From the NCBI GenBank assembly GCA_036556985.1, contig DATBIK010000070.1:1-9364 (forward strand): a stretch of 9,364 nt of DNA, in the 5' to 3' direction. Positions within the stretch are counted from its first letter, which is position 1, and each line of letters starts with the position of its first letter. Made by a program: the position numbers and the translations under genes. Positions 1 through 5,409 of the stretch are shown here, in pieces. Under the pieces are notes generated by a model, which searched no databases, was not told where the DNA came from, and saw nothing but the letters and a program-made list of their open reading frames with translations. The stretch comes from JAPSGM01 sp036556985 (GTDB taxonomy: Bacteria; Chloroflexota; Limnocylindria; QHBO01).

Positions 1-2
1 TG

Positions 3-224
3 TCGTTCGGCGAGTACGAGGCCGGCCTGCGTGACGCCGGCCTGACCGACGTGTCGGTGACCTCGACCCACACCGTCACCGATGGCATGCACTCAGCCAT
101 CATCCGCGCCACGAAGCCGGCCGACGCGCCGACGCGCGCCGCCACCCTGGTGTCGGGAAGCATCGCCGGTCGCGAGGAGCTCGCCCTGGCGGGCGGCTGC
201 TGCGGCGGCGAGGGCTGCTGCTAG
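3..224 (+). CDS. arsM: Arsenite S-adenosylmethyltransferase, C-terminal part (5' end outside window)
   Basis: Only the last 73 codons are present; the frame is open from base 3 to the TAG at 222-224. ArsM transfers methyl groups from S-adenosylmethionine to As(III) in the cytoplasm, giving methylated, partly volatile arsenicals. The segment begins SFGEYEAGLRDAGLTDVSV and continues with TDGMHSAIIRATKP, the usual C-terminal pattern of bacterial ArsM, where the Rossmann methyltransferase fold ends in a short arsenic-associated domain. The protein finishes with two vicinal cysteine pairs in a Gly-rich tail (AGGCCGGEGCC), a feature seen at the C-terminus of many ArsM proteins and plausibly involved in binding arsenic. 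The catalytic cysteines and SAM-binding loops lie upstream and cannot be checked. The stop overlaps, within a CTAG tetranucleotide, the stop of the convergent gene. The family call is fairly secure; completeness is unknown. Confidence 0.82.
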   Translation, partial: SFGEYEAGLRDAGLTDVSVTSTHTVTDGMHSAIIRATKPADAPTRAATLVSGSIAGREELALAGGCCGGEGCC

Positions 225-232
225 CGCTCGCC
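207..232. terminator. Possible hairpin over the arsM convergent stop codons
   Basis: GGCGAG at 207-212 can pair with CTCGCC at 227-232 across a 14-nt loop. The loop contains the stop codons of both convergent genes (221-224). There is no T-tract on either side, so this is not a canonical intrinsic terminator. In a GC-rich coding background a 6-bp stem also arises readily by chance. It is noted because no other termination signal exists at this junction. Confidence 0.22.
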
Positions 233-634
233 CAGATCGGCGAGCTCGACGCTGAGCTCCCTCCAGGGGAGGAGCAGCTCCCGGTAGGCGATCGGCGCCA
301 GCCGCTCGGCGTGCGCGATCGCGTCGAGCGCGTCGGTGATCGCGAAGGCGGCGTCCGCGGCCGGGCCGGACAGGCGGGTGGTGCCGGTGGCCATTACCTC
401 GGCCACGGCGCGCGCCGCGGCCTCGGCGCGCGCGCGGGCAGCCGCCCGGTCCTCGCGGCGGGTCACGTAGCGCACTGCCACGCGCGCCGCGTTGCGACGT
501 CCCTGCCGCTCCGGGTCGAGCGTCCCGGCGTCCACGCCGGCCCACAGCCCGGCGAGCCGGACGAGGTGGCGCGGCTGCAGGGCGCGGACCGCCGCCAGCA
601 GCTCGTCCTGCGCGGAGTCGGCCCGGATCACCAT
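221..634 (-). CDS. Unrecognised 137-aa helical protein, last gene of the CoA-transferase unit
   Basis: I do not recognise this family. The predicted product is 137 aa, rich in Ala, Arg, Glu and Leu. It appears almost entirely alpha-helical, with a highly charged stretch around residues 45-75 (RRNAARVAVRYVTRREDRAA) and a C-terminal amphipathic region ending ELADLGER. No signal peptide, membrane segment or catalytic motif is evident. The start chosen is the ATG at 632-634. No good Shine-Dalgarno sequence precedes it, and the frame is open further upstream without an ATG or GTG, so the true start could be a rarer codon upstream. It lies 57 bp after the stop of the CoA-transferase beta subunit on the same strand, so it is probably cotranscribed. 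Coding status is supported by this placement and by the shared stop overlap with arsM, but homology is untested. Confidence 0.6.
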   Translation of the reverse strand: MVIRADSAQDELLAAVRALQPRHLVRLAGLWAGVDAGTLDPERQGRRNAARVAVRYVTRREDRAAARARAEAAARAVAEVMATGTTRLSGPAADAAFAITDALDAIAHAERLAPIAYRELLLPWRELSVELADLGER

Positions 635-690
635 CTGCGGATGGTCGCGCGCGGCGAGCGCCGTCCCAATAGGCCGATCGTCGTGGCGGG

Positions 691-1470
691 TCAGCGCAGG
701 TAGGCGCCCTCGGGATCGAGCTCCTCGCGCAGGAGGCGGAGCTCTTCCTCGGTCGGTGGCGGGGTCGTCGGGGAAGGGTCGCCGCTCGCCAGCGCCCAGC
801 TGGACGCGGCCCGCGCGTCGGCCAGCGTCACGCCGGGATGGAGGCTGGCGACCACCATCTCGCCTGACTCGTCGAAGCGGTAGACGCCGAGGTCGGTGAC
901 CACGACCGACGGCCCACGGCCCAGCCAGCCCTGCGTGCGACGGATGCGCTCCGCCGCCGCCGCCCCGCCCAGGTTGCCAGGCGAGGTGCGGAAGTCGATG
1001 CGCTCCACGAAGCTGCGCGGGCCCTGGCGCATGATGACGAACACCTCGCGGGCGTTGATCGCGATCTCGCAGGCGCCGCCCGAGCCCGGCAGCCGCACGC
1101 TGGGCGCCTGGTAGGAGCCGATGACGGTGGTGTTGATGTTCCCGAACCGATCGATCTGGGCGGCGCCCAGGAAGCCCACGTCGATGAGCCCGCCCTGCAG
1201 GTAGAAGGCGAACAGCTCGAACATGCTCACCGCGGCGGTTGCCCCGGTGACGATGGTGGGGTCCCCGATCGACAGCGGCATGCGCGCCGGCCGCGCCCCG
1301 AAGACCCCGGCTTCGTACACGAGCTCGAGCTCCGGCGCCACGGTGCGCTGCGCGAGGTTGACGGCGATGTTCGGCAGCCCCACCCCCACGAAGCAGACGC
1401 GCCGGCCGGCGAGCTCGCGAGCGGCGGCCACGACCATCATCTCGCTCGGGGTCCACGGCGCGGCGCTCAC
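691..1470 (-). CDS. Class I CoA-transferase, beta subunit (GctB/CatJ/IpdB-like)
   Basis: This 259-aa protein is the small subunit of a heterodimeric family I CoA-transferase, which moves CoA between acyl-CoA and a free carboxylate through a glutamyl-CoA intermediate. The length fits GctB of glutaconate CoA-transferase (about 266 aa). Recognisable features are VYEAGVFGARP around residues 51-61, with Glu53 aligned by eye to the catalytic Glu54 of GctB. LGAAQIDRFGNINTT follows near 101-115, and RLPGSGGACEIA lies near 126-137. The start is a GTG at 1468-1470, preceded by GGGGAG five bases upstream, and it overlaps the alpha-subunit stop as GTGA, so the subunits are translationally coupled. The substrate cannot be read from sequence: 3-oxoadipate, glutaconate, or steroid-ring degradation intermediates (IpdAB) are all possible. 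No neighbouring ring-degradation genes are in the window to decide. Confidence 0.88.
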   Translation of the reverse strand: MSAAPWTPSEMMVVAAARELAGRRVCFVGVGLPNIAVNLAQRTVAPELELVYEAGVFGARPARMPLSIGDPTIVTGATAAVSMFELFAFYLQGGLIDVGFLGAAQIDRFGNINTTVIGSYQAPSVRLPGSGGACEIAINAREVFVIMRQGPRSFVERIDFRTSPGNLGGAAAAERIRRTQGWLGRGPSVVVTDLGVYRFDESGEMVVASLHPGVTLADARAASSWALASGDPSPTTPPPTEEELRLLREELDPEGAYLR

Positions 1471-2405
1471 CGGTACTCCCCGTACTCGACGCTACCCGAC
1501 GGGGCGCTCCCCGGCCGAAGTGCGGCGGTCCGCTCATGCCCCAGCTTCTCGACGTAGGCACCGCGCCCGTCCACGCCGTGGACCCACTCGCGGAGCCACG
1601 CCTGCAGGGCCTCCTCGTCCCGGCTGATCGCGTCCCAGTCGCGGTAGAACGCGTTGTCCCGGTCGTAGTGGCCCTGGACGTAGGAGGGGTGCGCGCCCCA
1701 CGGCTCGACGACCACCGCATCGACGACGAGGCCGGGCAGGAGCGTCCGGTTCGGATCGGCGCGGACCACCGAGTCCTCGACGATCTCCTCGACCACGGCG
1801 ATCACCCGTTCCGCGGCGAAGGCGGCCTCCTTCTGGCAGCCAAGCAGGCCCCAGACCTGGACGTCCCCGCCCGACGATGCCCGCTGGGCATGGATCACGG
1901 TGACGTCCGGCCGCAGCGGCGGCACGGCGTACACCACCTCGTCGCCGTACGGCGAGGCGATCTCGCGGATGAGCGGGTTGGCGGCGGGCAGATCGGTCTC
2001 GAGGTAGGAGCGCAGCGGGAAGAACGGCAGGTTCGCGGCGCCGGCGGTGTAGCGCGCCACCATGCCGAAGTGGCTGTACTCCTCGAGCTCGAGGCCGGGC
2101 TGGACCGATGGGTCGACCGCGCCATCGGCCTCCACCCGCCTGCGGATGGCGTGCAGACCGCCCACGCCGGGGTTGCCAAGCCAGCTGAAGACGAGCTTGC
2201 GGGCCACCCCGGCGGCGACCATCTGGTCGTAGACCAGGTCCGGGGTGAGACGCGCCAGGGTCAGGTCACGGCGGCCCTGGCGGATGATCTCGTGCCCGGC
2301 GGCAAAGCTGATGAGGTGGGTGAAGCCCTCGATCGCCACCGTGTCGCCGTCGCGCACCAGCTCGGCGATGGCATCGCGCATCGAGGCGACCTTGCTCGGA
2401 GCCAT
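1467..2405 (-). CDS. Class I CoA-transferase, alpha subunit (GctA/CatI/IpdA-like)
   Basis: This is the 312-aa large partner of the downstream beta subunit. The length is close to GctA (about 320 aa). Family signatures include VAIEGFTHLISFAAGHEIIRQ (residues 23-43, the N-terminal glycine-containing loop) and LTPDLVYDQM near 53-62. ANLPFFPLRSYLETDLP lies near 124-140, RPDVTVIHAQRA near 165-176, and GAHPSYVQGHYDRDNAFY near 237-254. The last is a highly characteristic GctA/CatI-type block. The start is ATG at 2403-2405. No Shine-Dalgarno sequence precedes it, but a TACTGT -10-like hexamer ends 7 nt upstream, so the transcript may be leaderless. The stop overlaps the beta-subunit GTG by 4 bp. The gene is divergent from the TenA-like gene, with about 100 bp between start codons. 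Family assignment is firm; substrate is unknown. Confidence 0.88.
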   Translation of the reverse strand: MAPSKVASMRDAIAELVRDGDTVAIEGFTHLISFAAGHEIIRQGRRDLTLARLTPDLVYDQMVAAGVARKLVFSWLGNPGVGGLHAIRRRVEADGAVDPSVQPGLELEEYSHFGMVARYTAGAANLPFFPLRSYLETDLPAANPLIREIASPYGDEVVYAVPPLRPDVTVIHAQRASSGGDVQVWGLLGCQKEAAFAAERVIAVVEEIVEDSVVRADPNRTLLPGLVVDAVVVEPWGAHPSYVQGHYDRDNAFYRDWDAISRDEEALQAWLREWVHGVDGRGAYVEKLGHERTAALRPGSAPSGSVEYGEYR

Positions 2406-2412
2406 TCGGGCG

Positions 2413-2418
2413 ACAGTA
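2413..2418 (-). promoter_or_regulatory. Putative -10 element of the CoA-transferase operon (leaderless)
   Basis: On the minus strand TACTGT is followed by exactly 7 nt and then the ATG of the alpha subunit, so a transcript would begin at or next to the start codon. No convincing -35 hexamer is seen 16-18 bp upstream. The absence of a ribosome-binding site before this ATG agrees with leaderless initiation. The inference rests on spacing alone. Confidence 0.4.
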
Positions 2419-2506
2419 GCCGAAGGCGCGGGCCGATCGTCGCCGCAGATGGCACAATCCGGTTCCCGGGGGAATGGCAGGCAATCCGAATGGAGACCAG
2501 GAACCG

Positions 2507-3106
2507 ATGAGCAGGCGCATCGACGAGCTGGACGAGATCGTCCGGCAGTGGGACCTCAACGCCCATCCCTTCTACCAGGCCTGGCGGGCGGGCACGCTGC
2601 CGACGGAGCGGCTGGCGGCCTACGCTGCCGAGTGGGCACCCTTCATCGCCATGCTCGACCAGGGCTGGGAGCGCATCGGCGAGCCGGCCTACGCCCAGGA
2701 GGAGCGCGAGCACGACGAGCTGTGGTCCCGCTTCCGCGGCGCCCTCGGCACGACAGCGGCCGGCGCCATGCGCCTGCCGCAGAGCCGTACGCTGGCGGCC
2801 GTCGGCGAGAACGCCTTCGCCGCGGTGCCGGAGGCGCTCGGCGCGCTGTACAGCTTCGAGGTGCAGCAGCCCGCGACGGCCCAGAGCAAGCTGGCCGGGC
2901 TGCGCGAGCATTACGCCGGTACCGTCGACGACGACGCGCAGGAGTACTTCCGCGAGCACGCCATCGAGACGGATGAGCCCGCGATGCTGGCCTCCAGGCT
3001 CGACGCGTTGAGCGACGACGAGTTCGCGCGGGCGAGGACCGCCTGCGCCGTCTTCAGCGCGGCGGCCTGGGGCGCCCTCGACGGCGTGTACTACACGGAG
3101 GCCTGA
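2507..3106 (+). CDS. TenA/PqqC/CADD-type heme-oxygenase-fold protein, probable iron-containing redox enzyme
   Basis: This 199-aa all-helical protein resembles the heme-oxygenase-like family that includes TenA, PqqC, CADD and UndA. The opening IDELDEIVRQWDLNAHPFYQAW is typical of this group. By comparison with non-heme di-iron members, likely metal ligands are Glu66 and His69 (EEREHDELW), Glu118 (ALYSFEVQQPAT) and His151 (EYFREHAIETDEPAM). The third motif normally reads H-x3-D-x2-H; here the acidic residue is at +5 (Asp156) and Pro158 occupies the position of the second His, so the site may be incomplete or differently built. The start at 2507 is preferred because AGGAA lies just upstream; an in-frame ATG at 2474 would add 11 residues but has poor spacing. 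It is followed by the flavodoxin gene. Fold call moderately confident; reaction unknown, and thiaminase activity is not supported. Confidence 0.68.
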   Translation: MSRRIDELDEIVRQWDLNAHPFYQAWRAGTLPTERLAAYAAEWAPFIAMLDQGWERIGEPAYAQEEREHDELWSRFRGALGTTAAGAMRLPQSRTLAAVGENAFAAVPEALGALYSFEVQQPATAQSKLAGLREHYAGTVDDDAQEYFREHAIETDEPAMLASRLDALSDDEFARARTACAVFSAAAWGALDGVYYTEA

Positions 3107-3201
3107 CCCGCCCTTCACGACCGATGGCACCCGGCTCCACGGACCACCGGCCCTAGGCTCAGGCCTGGCTCGCCCCGGACACTCCTCCCGTCAATACCCA
3201 C

Positions 3202-3207
3202 GGAGGT
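3202..3207 (+). promoter_or_regulatory. Ribosome-binding site of the flavodoxin gene
   Basis: GGAGGT, a near-perfect Shine-Dalgarno match, sits 6 nt before the ATG at 3214. It is the strongest ribosome-binding site in the window and fixes this start. It suggests high translation compared with neighbours that show weak or no such site. Confidence 0.75.
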
Positions 3208-3213
3208 ACCGGC

Positions 3214-3681
3214 ATGAAGAGCCTGGTCGTCTACGTCACGCACAAGGGCAACACGCAGCGGGTCGCCGAGACCATCGGCGAGGTCCTGCGCCAGCACGGG
3301 ACGGCCGACGTCCTGCCTGTCGACGAGGCGCCATCCGTCCTGGAGGCCGATGTCGACCTCTTCGTCCTGGGCGGGCCGACCGAGGGCCACGGCATGACCC
3401 CGGAGCAGCGCGCGTACCTCGATCGCCTGGACGTCTCGACGTTCCGCGGCCGGGCAGCGGCGGCGTTCGACACCCGCATCAACTGGCCGCGCCTGCTGTC
3501 CGGCTCCGCCGCGGAAGGCATCGCCAAGCGGCTGCGGGAGATCGGCGCGCGCGTCATCGAACCCGAGGGCAGCTTCATCGTGAACACTGAACCGGCGCTG
3601 CTCGACGGCGAGCTGCAGCGTGCGGCTACCTGGGCGGCGGAGATCGCCGCGGGAGTGGAGCTGGCCGCTACGCCGGCCTGA
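3214..3681 (+). CDS. Flavodoxin-family protein
   Basis: This 155-aa protein is a short-chain flavodoxin-like FMN protein, a cytoplasmic one- or two-electron carrier. The N-terminal strand and phosphate-binding loop are KSLVVYVTHKGNTQRVAETI (residues 2-21), where THKGNT corresponds to the usual T/S-x-T-G-N-T loop that holds the FMN phosphate. LFVLGGPTEGHGM near residues 50-62 matches the 60s isoalloxazine loop. AAFDTRINWPRLLSGSAAEGIAKRL occupies the next strand-helix unit, as in other flavodoxin-domain proteins of this length. There is no membrane segment or fused domain. The start is fixed by GGAGGT upstream. It lies 107 bp after the TenA-like gene on the same strand, so it may share its transcript. 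Its last 14 bp overlap the 3' end of the convergent 109-aa gene. The redox partner is not identifiable. Confidence 0.82.
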   Translation: MKSLVVYVTHKGNTQRVAETIGEVLRQHGTADVLPVDEAPSVLEADVDLFVLGGPTEGHGMTPEQRAYLDRLDVSTFRGRAAAAFDTRINWPRLLSGSAAEGIAKRLREIGARVIEPEGSFIVNTEPALLDGELQRAATWAAEIAAGVELAATPA

Positions 3682-3997
3682 CGCGAAGCCCGGGAGGGCG
3701 TCCGTCAGCGGGCGAAGGCTGGGGCGCGGTCGCGGCCGGGACGGAGGTCGCGAGCGGGCTGGCGCCACCGACGGCCAGCATCACGCTGATCGAATCCGGC
3801 TGCCACCTCTCGAGGGCGAGCTGAGCGGCCAGGTACGGCGAGGCATCCGCCCCGATCTCAACCTCGCCGCGCGGGCCGACAGCCGTCGCCAGCCAGCGTC
3901 CGGCGAGCCGGCGCAGGCGCAGCGAGACAAGCCCGCAGGGCAGGGTGAGCTCCGCGCCCAGGAGCGGGCTCTCGATCGTGTTGTCGATGCCCCTCAC
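3668..3997 (-). CDS. Unrecognised 109-aa protein translationally coupled to glutamate dehydrogenase
   Basis: I do not recognise the family. The GTG start at 3995-3997 overlaps the dehydrogenase stop as GTGA, a typical sign of coupling. A partial Shine-Dalgarno sequence (GAGG) lies about 8 nt upstream. The product begins MRGIDNTIESPLLGAELTL. It then has an apparently folded domain of alternating hydrophobic strands and a helix (GLVSLRLRRLAGRWLATAVG, then EVEIGADASPYLAAQLALERW) over roughly residues 10-75. A Pro/Ala-rich tail, probably disordered, completes it from about residue 76. No signal peptide, transmembrane helix or catalytic motif is visible. Its 3' end overlaps flavodoxin by 14 bp. 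The position suggests a partner or regulator of the dehydrogenase, but that is inference only. Confidence 0.6.
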   Translation of the reverse strand: MRGIDNTIESPLLGAELTLPCGLVSLRLRRLAGRWLATAVGPRGEVEIGADASPYLAAQLALERWQPDSISVMLAVGGASPLATSVPAATAPQPSPADGRPPGLRVRPA

Positions 3998-5310
3998 GGG
4001 TAGAGGCCTCGCAGGCGCTGCGCGAGCGCCACGCGCCCGACGGCGATGCTCAGCGCCGCCAACCGCATGGCGATGCTCTGCTCCTCGCTGACCTGCCACA
4101 CCTCGTCGAACGCGTCGTCCATGACGCGCCTCAGGCGTTGCGCGACGTCCTCCGGCTTCCACTGCATCGACTGCAGGTTCTGCACCCACTCGAAGTAGCT
4201 GACCACCACGCCGCCGGCATTGCACAGGATGTCGGGGATGACCGGGATGCCGCGTTTGTCGAGGATCGCGTCGGCCTCCGGCGTGGACGGGCCGTTCGCG
4301 CCCTCCGCCACGATGCGGGCACGAACGTCCGCTGCGTTCGCGCCGGTGAGCTGGCCCTCCAGTGCGGCGAGGACGAGGACGTCGACGTCCATGGCCAGCA
4401 GCTCGGCGTTGTCGATGGGGCGCGTGCGCGGCGCTCCCGCAATCGTCCCGGTTTCCTCGAGATGCCGCTTCAGCCGGTCGACGTTCAACCCGTCCGGATC
4501 CTGGACGCCGCCGCCGATGTCGGTGACAGCCACGACACGCGCCCCCATCAGCGACAGGTTGCGCGCGGCGGACTCGCCGACGTTGCCGAAGCCCTGCACG
4601 GCCACCCGCGCCCCTGCCAGCCCCAGGCCGACCTTCGTCGCGGCGCGCCGCACGGTGAATGCGACGCCCAGACCGGTGGCATCGGCGCGTCCCTCCGACC
4701 CACCGAGGCTGATCGGCTTGCCGGTGACGACGCCCGGCACGGAATAGCCAGCATGCATCGAGTAGGTGTCCATCATCCAGGCCATGGTCTGGGCGTTCGT
4801 CCCGACGTCAGGCGCCGGGATGTCGATCTCCGGGCCGATGATCCCCTGCAGCTCGGCCGTGAAGCGCCGGGTGACGCGCGCCAGCTCATCGGCATCGAGG
4901 TCGCGCGGATCGACGGTGACGCCGCCCTTCGCGCCGCCGAACGGCACGTTCACGAGGGCGCATTTCCACGTCATCCACATCGCCAGGGCCCGGACCTCGT
5001 CGATGTCGGTCGCAGGATGGAAGCGCATGCCGCCCTTCGCAGGCCCGCGCGCCATGTTGTGCTGCACCCGGTAGCCGGTGAAGACCTCCACCCGCCCGTC
5101 CGTGCGGCGCACGGGGAAGCGGACGGTCCACTCGCGCTTCGGCACGCGCAGGACGGCGCGCAGCTCCGGATCGAGGTCGAGGTGGTCGGCCACTTGGTCG
5201 AACTGAGCCAGCGCCGATGCCAGCGCGACGCCCTTCGGCGGATCGCTGATCGTCGGCCGCTCCTGAATCGCCATCTGGTGAGGTGCCCTCTGCATGTGGT
5301 CAGCAGCCAT
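3994..5310 (-). CDS. gdhA: Glu/Leu/Phe/Val dehydrogenase, probable NAD(P)-glutamate dehydrogenase
   Basis: The 438-aa protein matches the hexameric amino-acid dehydrogenases that interconvert glutamate with 2-oxoglutarate and ammonium in the cytoplasm. The N-terminal substrate domain contains GYRVQHNMARGPAKGGMRFHP (residues 79-99, Lys92) and WMTWKCALVNVPFGGAKGGV (Lys116 and the catalytic Lys128). PAPDVGT lies at 165-171. The Rossmann domain has VQGFGNVG at 238-245 and Asp264 at the end of the second strand. VAEGANGPSTPEAD lies near 334-347, and CNAGGVVVSYFEWVQN at 363-378 is diagnostic of the family. Length fits the 420-450 aa class. The start at 5310 has GGAG three to four bases upstream; in-frame ATGs at 5295 and 5274 are alternatives within a non-conserved leader. 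Leucine or phenylalanine specificity is less likely but not excluded. It is divergent from the sensor kinase. Confidence 0.92.
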   Translation of the reverse strand: MAADHMQRAPHQMAIQERPTISDPPKGVALASALAQFDQVADHLDLDPELRAVLRVPKREWTVRFPVRRTDGRVEVFTGYRVQHNMARGPAKGGMRFHPATDIDEVRALAMWMTWKCALVNVPFGGAKGGVTVDPRDLDADELARVTRRFTAELQGIIGPEIDIPAPDVGTNAQTMAWMMDTYSMHAGYSVPGVVTGKPISLGGSEGRADATGLGVAFTVRRAATKVGLGLAGARVAVQGFGNVGESAARNLSLMGARVVAVTDIGGGVQDPDGLNVDRLKRHLEETGTIAGAPRTRPIDNAELLAMDVDVLVLAALEGQLTGANAADVRARIVAEGANGPSTPEADAILDKRGIPVIPDILCNAGGVVVSYFEWVQNLQSMQWKPEDVAQRLRRVMDDAFDEVWQVSEEQSIAMRLAALSIAVGRVALAQRLRGLYP

Positions 5311-5329
5311 CGTCTCCGCCTGAGGTGAA

Positions 5330-5381
5330 ATTCGGCGTGAACCGGTGTGGACGTTGCGTGCGCCGACATGAACGTTTCGTG
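5330..5381. repeat. Three CGTG-containing repeats phased at exactly 21 bp in the gdh/kinase intergenic region
   Basis: ACGTTGCGTG (5351-5360) and ACGTTTCGTG (5372-5381) match at 9 of 10 bases and are 21 bp apart. A weaker third copy, ATTCGGCGTG (5330-5339), continues the same 21-bp phase. The shared CGTG lies at 5336, 5357 and 5378. Twenty-one base pairs is two helical turns, so all copies face the same side of the DNA, as expected for tandem sites of an OmpR/PhoB-type regulator. The most kinase-proximal copy covers the -35 position of the putative kinase promoter, so binding could control the adjacent two-component operon and also gdh. Confidence 0.5.
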
Positions 5382-5397
5382 AACACGGGGGCGCCCG

Positions 5398-5403
5398 TAT
5401 GCT
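5398..5403 (+). promoter_or_regulatory. Putative -10 element of the sensor kinase operon (leaderless)
   Basis: TATGCT is followed by 6 nt and then the GTG start codon at 5410, which places transcription start at or beside the start codon. There is no Shine-Dalgarno sequence. The -35 region (about 5375-5380, TTTCGT) is a poor match to consensus and lies within the 21-bp repeat array, consistent with an activator-dependent promoter. An 8-bp palindrome GGGCGCCC occupies 5389-5396 in the spacer. Confidence 0.5.
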
Positions 5404-5409
5404 TCACCC

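Noticed and set aside
221..1720. Upstream extension of the 137-aa gene to a 499-codon frame.
   Set aside because: Everything upstream of about 690 runs through the beta subunit and part of the alpha subunit in a different frame and is compositionally shadow-like.
1536..2510. A 324-codon plus-strand open frame opposite the CoA-transferase alpha subunit.
   Set aside because: Shadow of a clear GctA-like gene; no recognisable motif and no ribosome-binding site.
3668..4225. Longer 185-aa version of the gdh-coupled small protein.
   Set aside because: The extra N-terminal part is antisense-frame sequence inside gdh; the GTG at 3997 with the 4-bp stop overlap is a better start.
4138..5328. A 396-codon plus-strand open frame opposite glutamate dehydrogenase.
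   Set aside because: Its product is rich in His, Arg, Asp and Ala with no fold-like pattern, and the opposite strand encodes a textbook dehydrogenase.
5389..5396. GGGCGCCC palindrome in the kinase promoter spacer as a separate operator.
   Set aside because: Eight GC-only bases are expected by chance in this composition and no second copy was found, so it is mentioned only within the promoter entry.
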